DNA of 64,000 nucleotides from Arenibacter sp. ARW7G5Y1 (GTDB taxonomy: Bacteria; Bacteroidota; Bacteroidia; Flavobacteriales; Flavobacteriaceae), in the NCBI RefSeq assembly GCF_003201775.1, contig NZ_QJJZ01000006.1, forward strand, positions 124,001-188,000, given 5' to 3'. The position numbers were made by a program, and so were the translations under genes. Below, one piece after another: positions 27,599 through 36,826 of this stretch (position 1 is the first letter of the stretch; every line of letters begins with the position of its first letter). The notes under the pieces were generated by a model that saw only the letters and a program-made list of their open reading frames with translations, searched no databases and was not told the origin of the DNA.

Positions 27599-28675
27599 TT
27601 AGTGATCGTGATGTTCCTCAACGGCCGAACCAAAATACAGGGCGGACAACATCGTAAAAATATAGGCCTGTAAAGCCGCTACCAACAACTCCAACAAAGA
27701 AAGTGCGAATGCCAAACCAAATGACAACGGACTCCCTATCCAGTTTTTGAAGATAAACATCATTCCCAAAATACTCATTAAAACCACGTGACCAGCCGTG
27801 ATGTTGGCATACAAACGAATCATTAGGGAAAAAGGCTTGATAAAAGTTCCCAAAAGTTCTATAGGAGCCAAGACTATCTTCATAAAGACAGGTACGTCGG
27901 GCATCCAAAAAATATGCTTCCAGTAATTTTTATTGGCCGTAAACGTAGTAATCAAATAGGTAAGGATGGCCAAAGCAAAGGTTACCGCTATATTGTTGGT
28001 AACGTTTACTCCTAGAGGGGTAAGCCCCAAAAGGTTAATGATCCATATAAAGAAAAATACCGTAAGCAAATAACTCATGTATTTCTTATAATGTTTCTTT
28101 CCAATATTTGGAATGGCAATATCATCACGTATATATAGAATAATCGGCTCCAACAACCGTCCAATTCCTTTTGGCAACGCGTTGGTTTTATAAGACTTGG
28201 CCATTCTGGAAAACAAGAAAAACATTAAAGCTGCCACTAAAAATATAAAAACCACGTTTTTGGTAATGGAAAAATCCAATGGTTTTGCATTGGTAGCATG
28301 ATGATCTTCATCGTAATTGATAGTTCCTTCGGCATCGGTCTTCACTATTTTACCATGATACAGTGCATAATGATTCCCATCCACTTCGGCCACAGATTCC
28401 CCATGGTGAAACTTGGAAGATGAGAACACCTTTAGACCGTTATCCCATAAAATTACGGGGAGCGGAAATCCTACGTGTTCATTTTTTTCCTCATCTATGG
28501 TGAAAAGGGTGAAATCGTGGGAATCCAACAAGTGATGTCCTATAAATTCCTTGATTTCGTTTTTTAGGCTTCCTTTTTCCTCGCTGGACGAATGGTCCTT
28601 TTCCTGTGCGAAAGCATTGATACCCAGAAGAAGTGTAACAACTAAAAGAACTTTAACGTAAAATGGTTTTTGCAT
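27599..28675 (-). CDS. atpB: ATP synthase F0 subunit a
   Basis: 358 residues from the ATG at 28673-28675 (MQKPFYVKVLL). The upstream in-frame TTG at 28709-28711 is part of the -7 box and should not be used. A signal peptide (ending NAFAQ) and a His-rich periplasmic domain of about 115 residues precede the membrane part, a known Bacteroidota feature. The essential arginine lies in LMIRLYANITAGHV (about residue 287), and the C terminus is His-rich (EEHHDH). It forms the proton half-channels next to the c-ring. Confidence 0.93.
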   Translation of the reverse strand: MQKPFYVKVLLVVTLLLGINAFAQEKDHSSSEEKGSLKNEIKEFIGHHLLDSHDFTLFTIDEEKNEHVGFPLPVILWDNGLKVFSSSKFHHGESVAEVDGNHYALYHGKIVKTDAEGTINYDEDHHATNAKPLDFSITKNVVFIFLVAALMFFLFSRMAKSYKTNALPKGIGRLLEPIILYIRDDIAIPNIGKKHYKKYMSYLLTVFFFIWIINLLGLTPLGVNVTNNIAVTFALAILTYLITTFTANKNYWKHIFWMPDVPVFMKIVLAPIELLGTFIKPFSLMIRLYANITAGHVVLMSILGMMFIFKNWIGSPLSFGLAFALSLLELLVAALQAYIFTMLSALYFGSAVEEHHDH

Positions 28676-28708
28676 ATCGCTTAAAATATCGGTCTCAAAA
28701 AATCCGTG

Positions 28709-28716
28709 CAAATGTA
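28709..28716 (-). promoter_or_regulatory. atpB operon -7 promoter box (TACATTTG)
   Basis: Exact TAnnTTTG on the minus strand, 33 nt upstream of the corrected atpB start. It implies that atpBEFHAG has its own promoter, separate from sprE-bactofilin-atpZ upstream. Confidence 0.65.
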
Positions 28717-28799
28717 CGCTTTTATCTCAAAAAGAAAAAAGCATTAAACGGTTTATTTTGGGCCATAACTTAAAAGTAATATGGAAAACAAAATTGAAG

Positions 28800-29186
28800 C
28801 TAACTATTTAACATTCTGGCAGTAAAGATTGTCTCCAAAAGGAGGCACACCAAATAGGGAACAAAAAAAGTGGTAAACTCCAAAGATTGCATGTTCCCGT
28901 CTGCGCTATAGAAGGGATAAAAAACGAGAAAGAAAAATAAAAACTTGAGCATGCTTCCCCCTAAAAAAAGAAATCCGATCTGATCTCTCCATTTCTCCCG
29001 AAACCAATAAAGCACCGAAAATATGATCAAGGCCAGTACTACATTTAGCAAATAGGCCAAAACGATCATATGGTCCAATAAAGGAAATCCGAACAAATAC
29101 AGTATGAGGAGGTGAAGACAAAAAACCAAAAAGCTCAAAAGAACCAGGGAGAGGTAAAAAGTAAAAAGAAATTTATTCTTGGACAT
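28800..29186 (-). CDS. Small membrane protein in the ATP synthase cluster (AtpI-like position)
   Basis: 128 residues with four hydrophobic helices (for example LSLVLLSFLVFCLHLLILYLF and LLNVVLALIIFSVLYW). Its ATG overlaps the atpZ stop by one base (TAATG). Position and topology match the second, poorly conserved membrane protein that precedes atpB in Flavobacteriia and is often compared with AtpI. I cannot confirm homology to AtpI by eye. A role in c-ring or F0 assembly is plausible. Confidence 0.75.
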   Translation of the reverse strand: MSKNKFLFTFYLSLVLLSFLVFCLHLLILYLFGFPLLDHMIVLAYLLNVVLALIIFSVLYWFREKWRDQIGFLFLGGSMLKFLFFFLVFYPFYSADGNMQSLEFTTFFVPYLVCLLLETIFTARMLNS

Positions 29187-29416
29187 TAATATTTTATGCG
29201 TTTCAATTGCTGCAAAACCAAATAAATTGCAACCGCCACTCCCAATAAAGTAAGGACAATTACAAAGGTCTTTGACTCCATTTCAAAATATTCATCCAAC
29301 CACTTTCCTCCCTGGGCAGCCAAGAAAATGATTCCACCCATTTCAATGGCAACACCTGTTAAGATAGCTGCATTTTTTAAACCATTGTTATTTTTAGGAG
29401 GCTTTTGCTGGCTCAT
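29186..29416 (-). CDS. atpZ: AtpZ/AtpI family protein
   Basis: 76 residues, two membrane helices: AAILTGVAIEMGGIIFLAAQ and FVIVLTLLGVAVAIYLVLQQ. This is the F0F1-ATPase-associated AtpZ/AtpI fold, linked in other bacteria to c-ring assembly or Mg2+/Ca2+ transport. Its start codon lies 23 bp inside the end of the bactofilin gene, so the two are translationally coupled. Confidence 0.85.
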   Translation of the reverse strand: MSQQKPPKNNNGLKNAAILTGVAIEMGGIIFLAAQGGKWLDEYFEMESKTFVIVLTLLGVAVAIYLVLQQLKRIKY

Positions 29417-29825
29417 TGGTATTTACCGAATGTTTTGTTGGGCTATTTACGGTGCCTTTCCCTTCCTTGCCCTTCATTGTACAGGATGCATTAAAGGTAG
29501 CACCGGGCTCAACCGCTAATTTGGATACTATAACAGTACCCTCAATGACAGCGGAAGATTTTAGGGACAAGAGATCGGCCACGATCAACTCTCCGTTAAA
29601 ATTACCTTCAATATCGGCATTGACACATTCTACTTTACCATGAATATAGCCATCTATACCAATGACCACTTTTCCCGAAGTCTTTACGTTGCCGTCCAAT
29701 TTTCCATCAATCCGAAAGTCGGCCTCGGAGACAATGTCCCCTTTTATTTTGGTATTCTTTTCAATTCTGTTGGGCTGTCCGCCTAATTCTGTCATAACAC
29801 GAGGTTTTTTGTTATCTGAAAACAT
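29394..29825 (-). CDS. Bactofilin (polymer-forming cytoskeletal protein)
   Basis: 143 residues. The DUF583 right-handed beta-helix core spans about 20-115 with regularly spaced glycine/isoleucine turns (IEKNTKIKGDIVSEADFRID, GKVECVNADIEGNFNGEL). Short polar tails flank it, as in bactofilins, which polymerise without nucleotide under the membrane and position cell-wall or motility factors. The gene follows sprE by 19 bp and overlaps atpZ. Confidence 0.92.
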   Translation of the reverse strand: MFSDNKKPRVMTELGGQPNRIEKNTKIKGDIVSEADFRIDGKLDGNVKTSGKVVIGIDGYIHGKVECVNADIEGNFNGELIVADLLSLKSSAVIEGTVIVSKLAVEPGATFNASCTMKGKEGKGTVNSPTKHSVNTNEPAKAS

Positions 29826-29844
29826 TTTGCTAAGGTTTTGGGGT

Positions 29845-32388
29845 TTATTGCTGGGCTTTATAATCTGCTATATTCTTATGTACTTGAATTATTTTGTAGT
29901 TGTTGGATAAAATTACGAAATTCTCATCATCGATCCTGTAATCCTTGTTGTTTTTTATCAATTCTGCGTAGCCTAGGGCAAAGTCCTTGGATTTAAAGCC
30001 ATGAACCACTACAAATTGATCCTCCAAATTATAAATGTCTTTTGAGACCACATTCTTATACTTTAGATCCTCCAAAGATTTCTCCAAAAGTTCCTTGAGC
30101 CTAAGCGCTCTTTTATCGTCCCTGATTTTAAACGGAAATACGACTTTCCAATTTCCAGTTCCTGTAGATTCTGTTTCGGTGGAAAAAACCTTCGGTTCCA
30201 ATTTTGGCAATTGCTCCGCCACCATGGTCTGAGCCTTTTTCCCTTCAGGATTATTGGGATAGTTTAGGGCCACATAGTTCAACGCCTCCTTAAAGTCTTC
30301 AAAACCCTGTAATCTTCCAATGGCATTGGCCTTTAACATTTCAAATTTTGGCACTATGGGATCCCCTGTGTATTTACTGATATTTTCTTCAGCCCCTGTA
30401 ATTACCTGTAAAAATTCCTGGTTCTGGAACTTTTTGTACAAACGTTGATACTTGGCATCCGGACTATCGGCACTTCCCGTTAATACGGCTTGTGGGTTTA
30501 AAAGGATTTCTGCATATCTGGATTCAGGATGATTCCTAATAATGTCGTATTTCATATCTGTTGCCAGACTACTTCCGGACTCCTCGTATATCTTGTACAG
30601 GTTGTATTTGGATGGGATTATTAATCTCTCCTCTGGATTGGAATTTAGTACACTCTCCAATTTAGCCGCTGCCAAAAGATTTTCCTTAAATTTCTCCTTA
30701 TAAATCAACCCCAATTGATAATTGGCGAAGTTGCGCTCGGTCCTTAAACTGTCTATCACCTCTGGGTCCGTTGGTAATTGATTGAGGTAAAACGCTACAC
30801 TATATTTTTCCTCATCTCCCACCGAGGCAACACTATTCAATGCCGTATTGCCTGGATTCCCTGCATTTTCCTCCATATTTTGGGCTTTGGATTTGTTGGA
30901 CCAGCGCCAATCGTCCTCCAGGGTTCTCTTCCCCCATCTAGTCCTAAAATCGTTCTTACCATAACCCAAGGTAGTTATATTATAAAAATAAAACTTGCCC
31001 TTGTTTTCCTTCCCTCCTTTCGATTTACTAAAACTGGCAAAACCGGCATTGGCCATATTTTCCTCTTTCTTTCTTTCTTTTTCAGCAACGGCCTTTAATT
31101 GGGCAATATGCTCTTCAAAATAGGATACCCTGTCATCAATTGAAAACTCGAACAAAGTAATTACACTATCCGTGTACTGAACCACCTCCTCGTATTTAAT
31201 AACATCTTCCAAGTTGTCCAGTTTCTTTTTAACCTCCCTATACTTCTTGGTGTTTTCATTTAAATTTTGCAAAACACTGTCATAATAGGCCCCGGAAGGT
31301 TTGTATTTGTTATGATCAAAATTATAAATCGCCAAATTTTCATAGTTCAAGGCGTTCAATTGAGGCATATTTTGTGTGGCTCGCAAGGATTTATTGTAAT
31401 ATAGCAAGGCCAAACTATCGGATTTATTTGCCAAATGGAATTCTGCTATCTGTCTGTATATTTTATTTAGAAAGGGCCTATTTTCACGGTCTTCCTCCAA
31501 TTCCGTAAGATACTCGAACATTTCCTCCCTATTGTCATCGGTAAGTTCTGTATTCTGAATTTTTTGCAAATGGGCATTGATCATATATACCCTGGGCGAT
31601 TTCCTATTTAGGTCGATTACCTTATCGAAGGCATAATTGGCACTGTCCTTATACCCCAATTGATTGTACAACTGGCCAATAATATAAAGGTAGCGGCCCT
31701 TTTCCGGATTTTTTTTGGTGTATGCCGATGCAATCTTTAACTGCTGAATGGCGGTATCCGCAATCTTAAGATTGATGTAGGCCTGACCCATCATGGACCG
31801 GGCATCGGCATATTCCTGGTCGCTTAAATATTCCTGCTTAATTAAACGCTTTAAGTTCTTCAGTGCAAGCTCTTCATTTTCGAGCCGAATATTTACCTTC
31901 TCCCTCCAAATGGTTGCTTCGTTAAGCTTATCACTCTGTGTATATTTATTTAGAATATAATTAAAGGATTCCAAGGCAGGCATATAGCGCTGATCAAAAT
32001 ATCTGGCCTTGCCCAAAAGCAAAAAAGCTTCATCGGTCTGCGGATTTCGCTCCTCGTCCTTTATGTCCATACTGTGTTTTTGTATGGCTTTGGTCGCCTT
32101 TTCCTCAGCAATAAGGAAATTAGGGTTATTGTCTTCTGAATCCAATTTGATATCCTCTGTAACCTCCAACCGCTCCACTGGCAATATTTCCCAATAATTA
32201 TCCTGATAAACGGCATTGAGACCCTCCCGCCCTTCCTCAAAGGCAATGTTACCGTTATACAGAGTATTATATTTGGTATTTAGGGCGTGCCAATTCCGGT
32301 TTAAAAAGGCATCTTTCTTGGTAGAACAGGCATTAAAAACCAATCCTCCAAAAACAACTGAAAATATAAGTCTATTGCGAAGCTTCAA
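29845..32388 (-). CDS. sprE: Type IX secretion/gliding TPR lipoprotein SprE (PorW)
   Basis: 847 residues. Lipoprotein signal with FNACSTKK (cysteine at 21), then the family-specific NRNWHALNTKYNTLYNGN and many TPR repeats. In F. johnsoniae SprE is required for gliding and type IX secretion; PorW is the Porphyromonas homologue, linked to the trans-envelope part of the secretion system. The start codon is TTG at 32386-32388: no ATG occurs before the signal peptide, although this TTG lies in a near-consensus -7 box (GAATTTTG), so a start elsewhere is possible. Co-oriented with bactofilin. Confidence 0.88.
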   Translation of the reverse strand: MKLRNRLIFSVVFGGLVFNACSTKKDAFLNRNWHALNTKYNTLYNGNIAFEEGREGLNAVYQDNYWEILPVERLEVTEDIKLDSEDNNPNFLIAEEKATKAIQKHSMDIKDEERNPQTDEAFLLLGKARYFDQRYMPALESFNYILNKYTQSDKLNEATIWREKVNIRLENEELALKNLKRLIKQEYLSDQEYADARSMMGQAYINLKIADTAIQQLKIASAYTKKNPEKGRYLYIIGQLYNQLGYKDSANYAFDKVIDLNRKSPRVYMINAHLQKIQNTELTDDNREEMFEYLTELEEDRENRPFLNKIYRQIAEFHLANKSDSLALLYYNKSLRATQNMPQLNALNYENLAIYNFDHNKYKPSGAYYDSVLQNLNENTKKYREVKKKLDNLEDVIKYEEVVQYTDSVITLFEFSIDDRVSYFEEHIAQLKAVAEKERKKEENMANAGFASFSKSKGGKENKGKFYFYNITTLGYGKNDFRTRWGKRTLEDDWRWSNKSKAQNMEENAGNPGNTALNSVASVGDEEKYSVAFYLNQLPTDPEVIDSLRTERNFANYQLGLIYKEKFKENLLAAAKLESVLNSNPEERLIIPSKYNLYKIYEESGSSLATDMKYDIIRNHPESRYAEILLNPQAVLTGSADSPDAKYQRLYKKFQNQEFLQVITGAEENISKYTGDPIVPKFEMLKANAIGRLQGFEDFKEALNYVALNYPNNPEGKKAQTMVAEQLPKLEPKVFSTETESTGTGNWKVVFPFKIRDDKRALRLKELLEKSLEDLKYKNVVSKDIYNLEDQFVVVHGFKSKDFALGYAELIKNNKDYRIDDENFVILSNNYKIIQVHKNIADYKAQQ

Positions 32389-32608
32389 AATTCTATGTAT
32401 TCGTACGTATCCTTAACTTAAAAACGACCGGATTATTATGTAGTTGGTCGATAAAAACTGCATTATTTTTAGTTACTCGATAATTCCGAACCTGTCCAAA
32501 GAATTGATCAGGGGCCAAATACAGGATAAAAAGACAATTTAAGGTTGCCGTTCGTTAAACAGGCACAAAACTATAATGAAGGGAAATACTAAAATAGTTT
32601 GGATAGTT

Positions 32609-32635
32609 AATGGGCTCATAGGCTCAGAGCCCATT
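32609..32635 (-). terminator. Hairpin touching the stop codon of the ABC transporter gene
   Basis: AATGGGCTC (32609-32617) pairs exactly with GAGCCCATT (32627-32635), 9-nt loop. On the minus strand the stem begins within the stop codon of the ABC ATPase gene. No T-run follows, so termination efficiency is uncertain. Confidence 0.55.
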
Positions 32636-33330
32636 TATCCTCCAAAAAACACTTCCAGCTCATTCAGGGTTTCCATGGAGGTCTGGATATCCCTTACCAC
32701 CTCTCCCTTGTTAAGCACAACTATCCGCTCGCAAACCTCCGTAACATGGATAAGATCATGACTGGACACCAAAACGGTAACTTCCTTACTGGCCGCCAAA
32801 TCCTTGATAATACCTTTTAGCTTTATTTGGGTGGTTGGATCCAGGTTGGCAAAAGGTTCGTCCAATATGATTACTTCGGGATCACCAATGAACGAGGCTA
32901 CAATTCCGACCTTCTTTTGATTTCCCTTGGATAAGTCCCTCAAATATTTCTTCTGACCCAAAATTTCATCGTGAAAAAAATCCTTGAACCCCTCCAGATG
33001 TATGTCCACATCGGCCTTGTTCCTACCTCTTAGTTCCCCGATAAAATAAAAATATTCCTCTGGGGTGAGGTATCCGATCAAAAACGTTTCATCTATAAAT
33101 GCCGACGTAAAAGGTTTCCATGCCTCTCTGGCATCTATTTGCACCCCGTTATTAATGATATGCCCGGTAGTCGACTGGATAAGATCGAGCATTAAACTAA
33201 AAAAAGTAGTCTTCCCGGCCCCATTATTACCTACCAAACCAAAACTTTGACCCTTGGGGATTTCCAAATTTTCAATATTAAGTACAATGGATTCCCCGTA
33301 CTTTTTGGTTAAATTTTGGACTGTGATCAT
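32635..33330 (-). CDS. ABC transporter ATP-binding protein
   Basis: 231 residues. Walker A GNNGAGKTT, a divergent signature LSKGNQKKVG in place of LSGGQ, Walker B VIILDEPFANLD and H-loop SSHDL are present. It should energise the adjacent DUF5687-type membrane protein, whose gene ends 12 bp upstream; exporter polarity is likely for this pairing. The substrate is unknown. Confidence 0.92.
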   Translation of the reverse strand: MITVQNLTKKYGESIVLNIENLEIPKGQSFGLVGNNGAGKTTFFSLMLDLIQSTTGHIINNGVQIDAREAWKPFTSAFIDETFLIGYLTPEEYFYFIGELRGRNKADVDIHLEGFKDFFHDEILGQKKYLRDLSKGNQKKVGIVASFIGDPEVIILDEPFANLDPTTQIKLKGIIKDLAASKEVTVLVSSHDLIHVTEVCERIVVLNKGEVVRDIQTSMETLNELEVFFGG

Positions 33331-33342
33331 AAATATATCCTT

Positions 33343-34815
33343 TTATGTTTTTTGTTTGTAAGCCGCTATGGTCTTATATTTTTCTTTTTTGTATATCCCC
33401 TCTATCAAGGCAAATACCCTATTCCTAAAACCAAATCCGATAATGCCTGCCATCCCAACAAAAATATAGCCCACAGTTGGACTGATCAGATAATGGCCCA
33501 GGGCATAAATCCCAAGGGGCAATAATAACTTAGGCAATGTCAATAGCAAGGTTTTCGCGTTAAAAGCCTGTTTATCACCAAACGCCTTTTTATTCGATGT
33601 TAGGTCAATGGGCGTTTTAATATAGGCCCCGCCCCATAGTACCAAATAAGAATTGACCCCAATATTGTAAACGGCCCCTACAATAACTGCTAAATAGGCA
33701 TCCCAACCAAAGTATATATAAAAGGAGGCTAGAATAGTGCTTACCAAGGTAGCTATGATTATCAAATACCATTTGGAAGTTAAATACTCCCTGTACCTAA
33801 TATTCTGACTCATCATTAAAGGATAATACGAACTGTCCCAACTGGGCACAAACTGTCCAAAACTGAATAAGAACCCGCCGGAAATAAAAATACCTGCAAA
33901 TATCTTCCAAATCGGACCGTCATAAGCCTCTACAGCACCAGTAAAGAAGAAAAGTCCATAAAAAATAAAGAAAAAACTCATAATAACAGCGGTTTTGGAC
34001 CGCTTGTTCCTTTTAATCAATTTTATATCGTTCTTTAAAAATGTACCCAGATTCCCAAAACGGTTCAACCAAACATAGTCTTCGGTTTTGGCCAAAGATT
34101 TCTTGCCGGCCAATCCGGCATCGAGATACATATGCCTTTTAAAATAAAGAAAGGCATTAGAAACCAATGCTATTAGCAATCCCCATGCTAACAAAGCCAT
34201 CCATGGTAGCTGATAAAGTGCATTAAAAAATGGAGCGGTGTATACCGTAATATTGAACATTTCATAATACTGACAAATTCCCAAGAACGAGAAAAGGCCC
34301 AGCAGCATATAAAAAACATTATCCTTGTTATTGACCAGTACGTTTATAAAATTGTTACAGAAAAACAAGGCCATGATACCCAAATGCCAACCCATGGTGC
34401 CCAGAGGGGAATAGCCCTCTACCAATAGTACCACGGAAAAGGGAATAAAGAAAAAGGCATGTGACCAATTAAAAAAGGAAAATACCGTCTTCCCCAATGA
34501 ATATGCCACCACTCTACTTTTTTTTATAGGAAGGTACAGCAAGGGTTTTATATTGGTAATTGGCATTTTTTGCAGCATATACCTAATGTAAAGATCCCCC
34601 ACCAAATAATAGATCATGAACCGATTGACTACCAAGAGCGGGTCTCCCCATCCTTGCCTTTCAATAATATAAAAAGCCCCTATTCCAAGACCCAGGAATA
34701 CGGCCATAAAATAAAGTGCCCCAAAAACCATAAAAATCTTTATAGCAAGGTTGGCTTTAAAAGAGGCAGATCTAAAAAAGGATTTCCATTCAAGCGTAAG
34801 AAAGAGCTTTAACAT
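33343..34815 (-). CDS. DUF5687 family ABC permease
   Basis: 490 residues with about 12 hydrophobic helices (for example FMVFGALYFMAVFLGLGIGAF, cited in part) and the conserved KKSRVVAYSLGK cytoplasmic loop between helices. The family pairs with single ABC ATPases in Bacteroidota. It is the first gene of the two-gene exporter operon and is divergent from the ferredoxin reductase gene. Transported compound unknown. Confidence 0.82.
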   Translation of the reverse strand: MLKLFLTLEWKSFFRSASFKANLAIKIFMVFGALYFMAVFLGLGIGAFYIIERQGWGDPLLVVNRFMIYYLVGDLYIRYMLQKMPITNIKPLLYLPIKKSRVVAYSLGKTVFSFFNWSHAFFFIPFSVVLLVEGYSPLGTMGWHLGIMALFFCNNFINVLVNNKDNVFYMLLGLFSFLGICQYYEMFNITVYTAPFFNALYQLPWMALLAWGLLIALVSNAFLYFKRHMYLDAGLAGKKSLAKTEDYVWLNRFGNLGTFLKNDIKLIKRNKRSKTAVIMSFFFIFYGLFFFTGAVEAYDGPIWKIFAGIFISGGFLFSFGQFVPSWDSSYYPLMMSQNIRYREYLTSKWYLIIIATLVSTILASFYIYFGWDAYLAVIVGAVYNIGVNSYLVLWGGAYIKTPIDLTSNKKAFGDKQAFNAKTLLLTLPKLLLPLGIYALGHYLISPTVGYIFVGMAGIIGFGFRNRVFALIEGIYKKEKYKTIAAYKQKT

Positions 34816-34920
34816 GCTTTTGGATAGTTTAACCTGTTAGGTTAGTGCCCAATTTAGAGTATTTGTTACAAACAGCTGGTATTTTTTTAATTTCACGTTT
34901 TAAATCCTCCCTGCTTTGCT

Positions 34921-34928
34921 TAATTTTG
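34921..34928 (+). promoter_or_regulatory. -7 promoter box (TAATTTTG) of the ferredoxin reductase gene
   Basis: Exact TAnnTTTG, 15 nt before the ATG at 34944. It supports this ATG over the in-frame TTG at 34845, which lies upstream of the promoter. Confidence 0.65.
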
Positions 34929-34943
34929 CATCAAAGATTTAAT

Positions 34944-35993
34944 ATGGCCCACTTTCATTCGCTTACCGTTCAAAAAATTAAACCGCTTACTCCAAACTCA
35001 GTTGCAATAACCTTTGCCATTCCTAAAGAACTGATCCAGACCTTTACCTTTACGGCAGGTCAGTACATCACCATTAAAAAGGAAATTAAGGGCAAGGAAT
35101 TGCGCAGGGCCTATTCCATTAGTTCCTCTCCCAAGTGTGAGGGCATTACCATTGGTGTAAAGAAAGTGGACAAGGGGGGATTTTCAGATTTTGCACATAA
35201 TAAACTTAAGGTAGGGGACGTATTGGAAGTAATGCCGCCGGAAGGCCGATTTGTTTTTAAACCCTCTCCTAATCCAAAAAACGTTGTGGCCTTCGCTGCG
35301 GGTAGCGGTATTACTCCGATCATGAGTATTGCCAGAACCGTATTGGAATCCAATTCCAAAAACAATTTTGTGCTGGTATATGGGAATAAATCCTATAAAG
35401 AAACCATGTTTTATACCGATTTGGTGAAGCTTCAACTAGAATATACCAATAGGTTTTACATCTATTTTATTTTGAGCCAAACCCAGGAGGACGAATCCAT
35501 TTTTGGACGTATAGACGCCTCTACCGTAAACTATGTTTTAAAAAACAAACATAAAGATCTTGATTTTAACGATTACTATCTGTGTGGTCCGGAGGCAATG
35601 ATACAGTTGGTGACCGAAAATTTAAAGGAAAAGGGCATCGCAGAGGATAAGATTCATTTTGAATTGTTTACCACCACGGAAATAAAGGATGAGCTTCCTG
35701 AGAAATTGGAAGGAAAAACACAACTAACCGTTATTGTGGACGATGAGGAATTTTCCCTGTCCATGGACAAAGGTACCTTGGTATTGGATGCCGTCCTTAA
35801 GGAAAATATAGACGCTCCCTATTCCTGTCAAGGCGGAGTATGCAGCAGTTGCATTGCCCGCATCAAGGAAGGAAAGGCCGACATGGTAAAGAACCAAATT
35901 CTAACGGACGGTGAAATAGCGGAAGGATTGATCCTCACTTGTCAGGCGCATCCCACAACCCCTACTCTAACAGTGGATTATGACGATGTGTAA
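34944..35993 (+). CDS. Ferredoxin--NADP+ reductase with C-terminal 2Fe-2S domain (PaaE-like)
   Basis: 349 residues from ATG 34944 (MAHFHSLTVQKIKPLTPN). FAD domain with RAYSISSSP, NAD(P) domain with AFAAGSGITPIMSI, and a plant-type 2Fe-2S ferredoxin domain at the C terminus with CQGGVCSSC and a distal LTCQA (four Cys). It moves electrons between NADPH and an acceptor, as in phenylacetyl-CoA epoxidase reductase or Hmp-like reductases; no partner oxygenase lies nearby, so the acceptor is unknown. Confidence 0.9.
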   Translation: MAHFHSLTVQKIKPLTPNSVAITFAIPKELIQTFTFTAGQYITIKKEIKGKELRRAYSISSSPKCEGITIGVKKVDKGGFSDFAHNKLKVGDVLEVMPPEGRFVFKPSPNPKNVVAFAAGSGITPIMSIARTVLESNSKNNFVLVYGNKSYKETMFYTDLVKLQLEYTNRFYIYFILSQTQEDESIFGRIDASTVNYVLKNKHKDLDFNDYYLCGPEAMIQLVTENLKEKGIAEDKIHFELFTTTEIKDELPEKLEGKTQLTVIVDDEEFSLSMDKGTLVLDAVLKENIDAPYSCQGGVCSSCIARIKEGKADMVKNQILTDGEIAEGLILTCQAHPTTPTLTVDYDDV

Positions 35994-36040
35994 ATACTTA
36001 GGGTTGTTTGTTTATTGTCAAGTCCCTACTACATAAACGA

Positions 36041-36826
36041 CTAAGTCTGCTTAAATACCTGTTCCATTACCCTTACGGCATGTTCGTAACCAATGGTATA
36101 GGCTTTTTCAATACCTTTTTTGTCCAATATGCCTATGAGCTCCAAGGCTTTTGGCTCAAACAACAGGTCGCATTTATTTACCTTGTTCCGATTTATGGCA
36201 TAGATCATCAACGAAGTGGTTCTATTGGCCAACTGCAAGGACGATTTTATTCCTTCTTTGGGAATTTCCTTGATTCCGGAAACATTACTCCCAATAACAA
36301 AATCTGATGTAAGGGCAACCTCATCATAAGGGAAATTGTTCATTATACCGCCATCGGCATATAGGCGCCCATTAATGGCCACAGGACTAAAAACCGGGGG
36401 TAATGCCGCTGAAGCCAACAACGGTTTAATTAATTCCCCTTTAGAAAATATTTTCTCATCCCCTTTCTGCAAGTCGGTAGCCACTACATAAAGCTTGCGC
36501 TGTAAGGATTCAAAGGCATTTCCAGGAAAATAGCGTGCCAACAGGTCAAAATACCTGTCCGTATCCAACAAGCCGGGCTTCAAAATCGTCACAAAATGAT
36601 AACGGAAGAGGGGGGTTTCCTTAAAGAACTGTAACATTTCCGCAACAGTATTACCATTGGCATACAAGGCCCCAACCAAGGCCCCGACACTAGTACCGGA
36701 AACGGCTCGCGTACTAATGCCAAATTCATTAAGGGCTTGAATCATCCCTATATGTGCCATACCCTTTACACCCCCTCCGGACAACACCAGCCCTACCGAT
36801 TTTGATTTTATTTCCGATAAATCCAT
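36041..36826 (-). CDS. Patatin-like phospholipase (RssA family)
   Basis: 261 residues. Oxyanion-hole motif SGGGVKGMAHIG, nucleophile elbow GTSVGAL (G-x-S-x-G) and the dyad aspartate in ADGGIMNNFP are all present, so it should be an active serine esterase/phospholipase. No signal peptide; cytosolic. Downstream is a short intergenic region shared with the convergent reductase gene. Confidence 0.9.
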   Translation of the reverse strand: MDLSEIKSKSVGLVLSGGGVKGMAHIGMIQALNEFGISTRAVSGTSVGALVGALYANGNTVAEMLQFFKETPLFRYHFVTILKPGLLDTDRYFDLLARYFPGNAFESLQRKLYVVATDLQKGDEKIFSKGELIKPLLASAALPPVFSPVAINGRLYADGGIMNNFPYDEVALTSDFVIGSNVSGIKEIPKEGIKSSLQLANRTTSLMIYAINRNKVNKCDLLFEPKALELIGILDKKGIEKAYTIGYEHAVRVMEQVFKQT

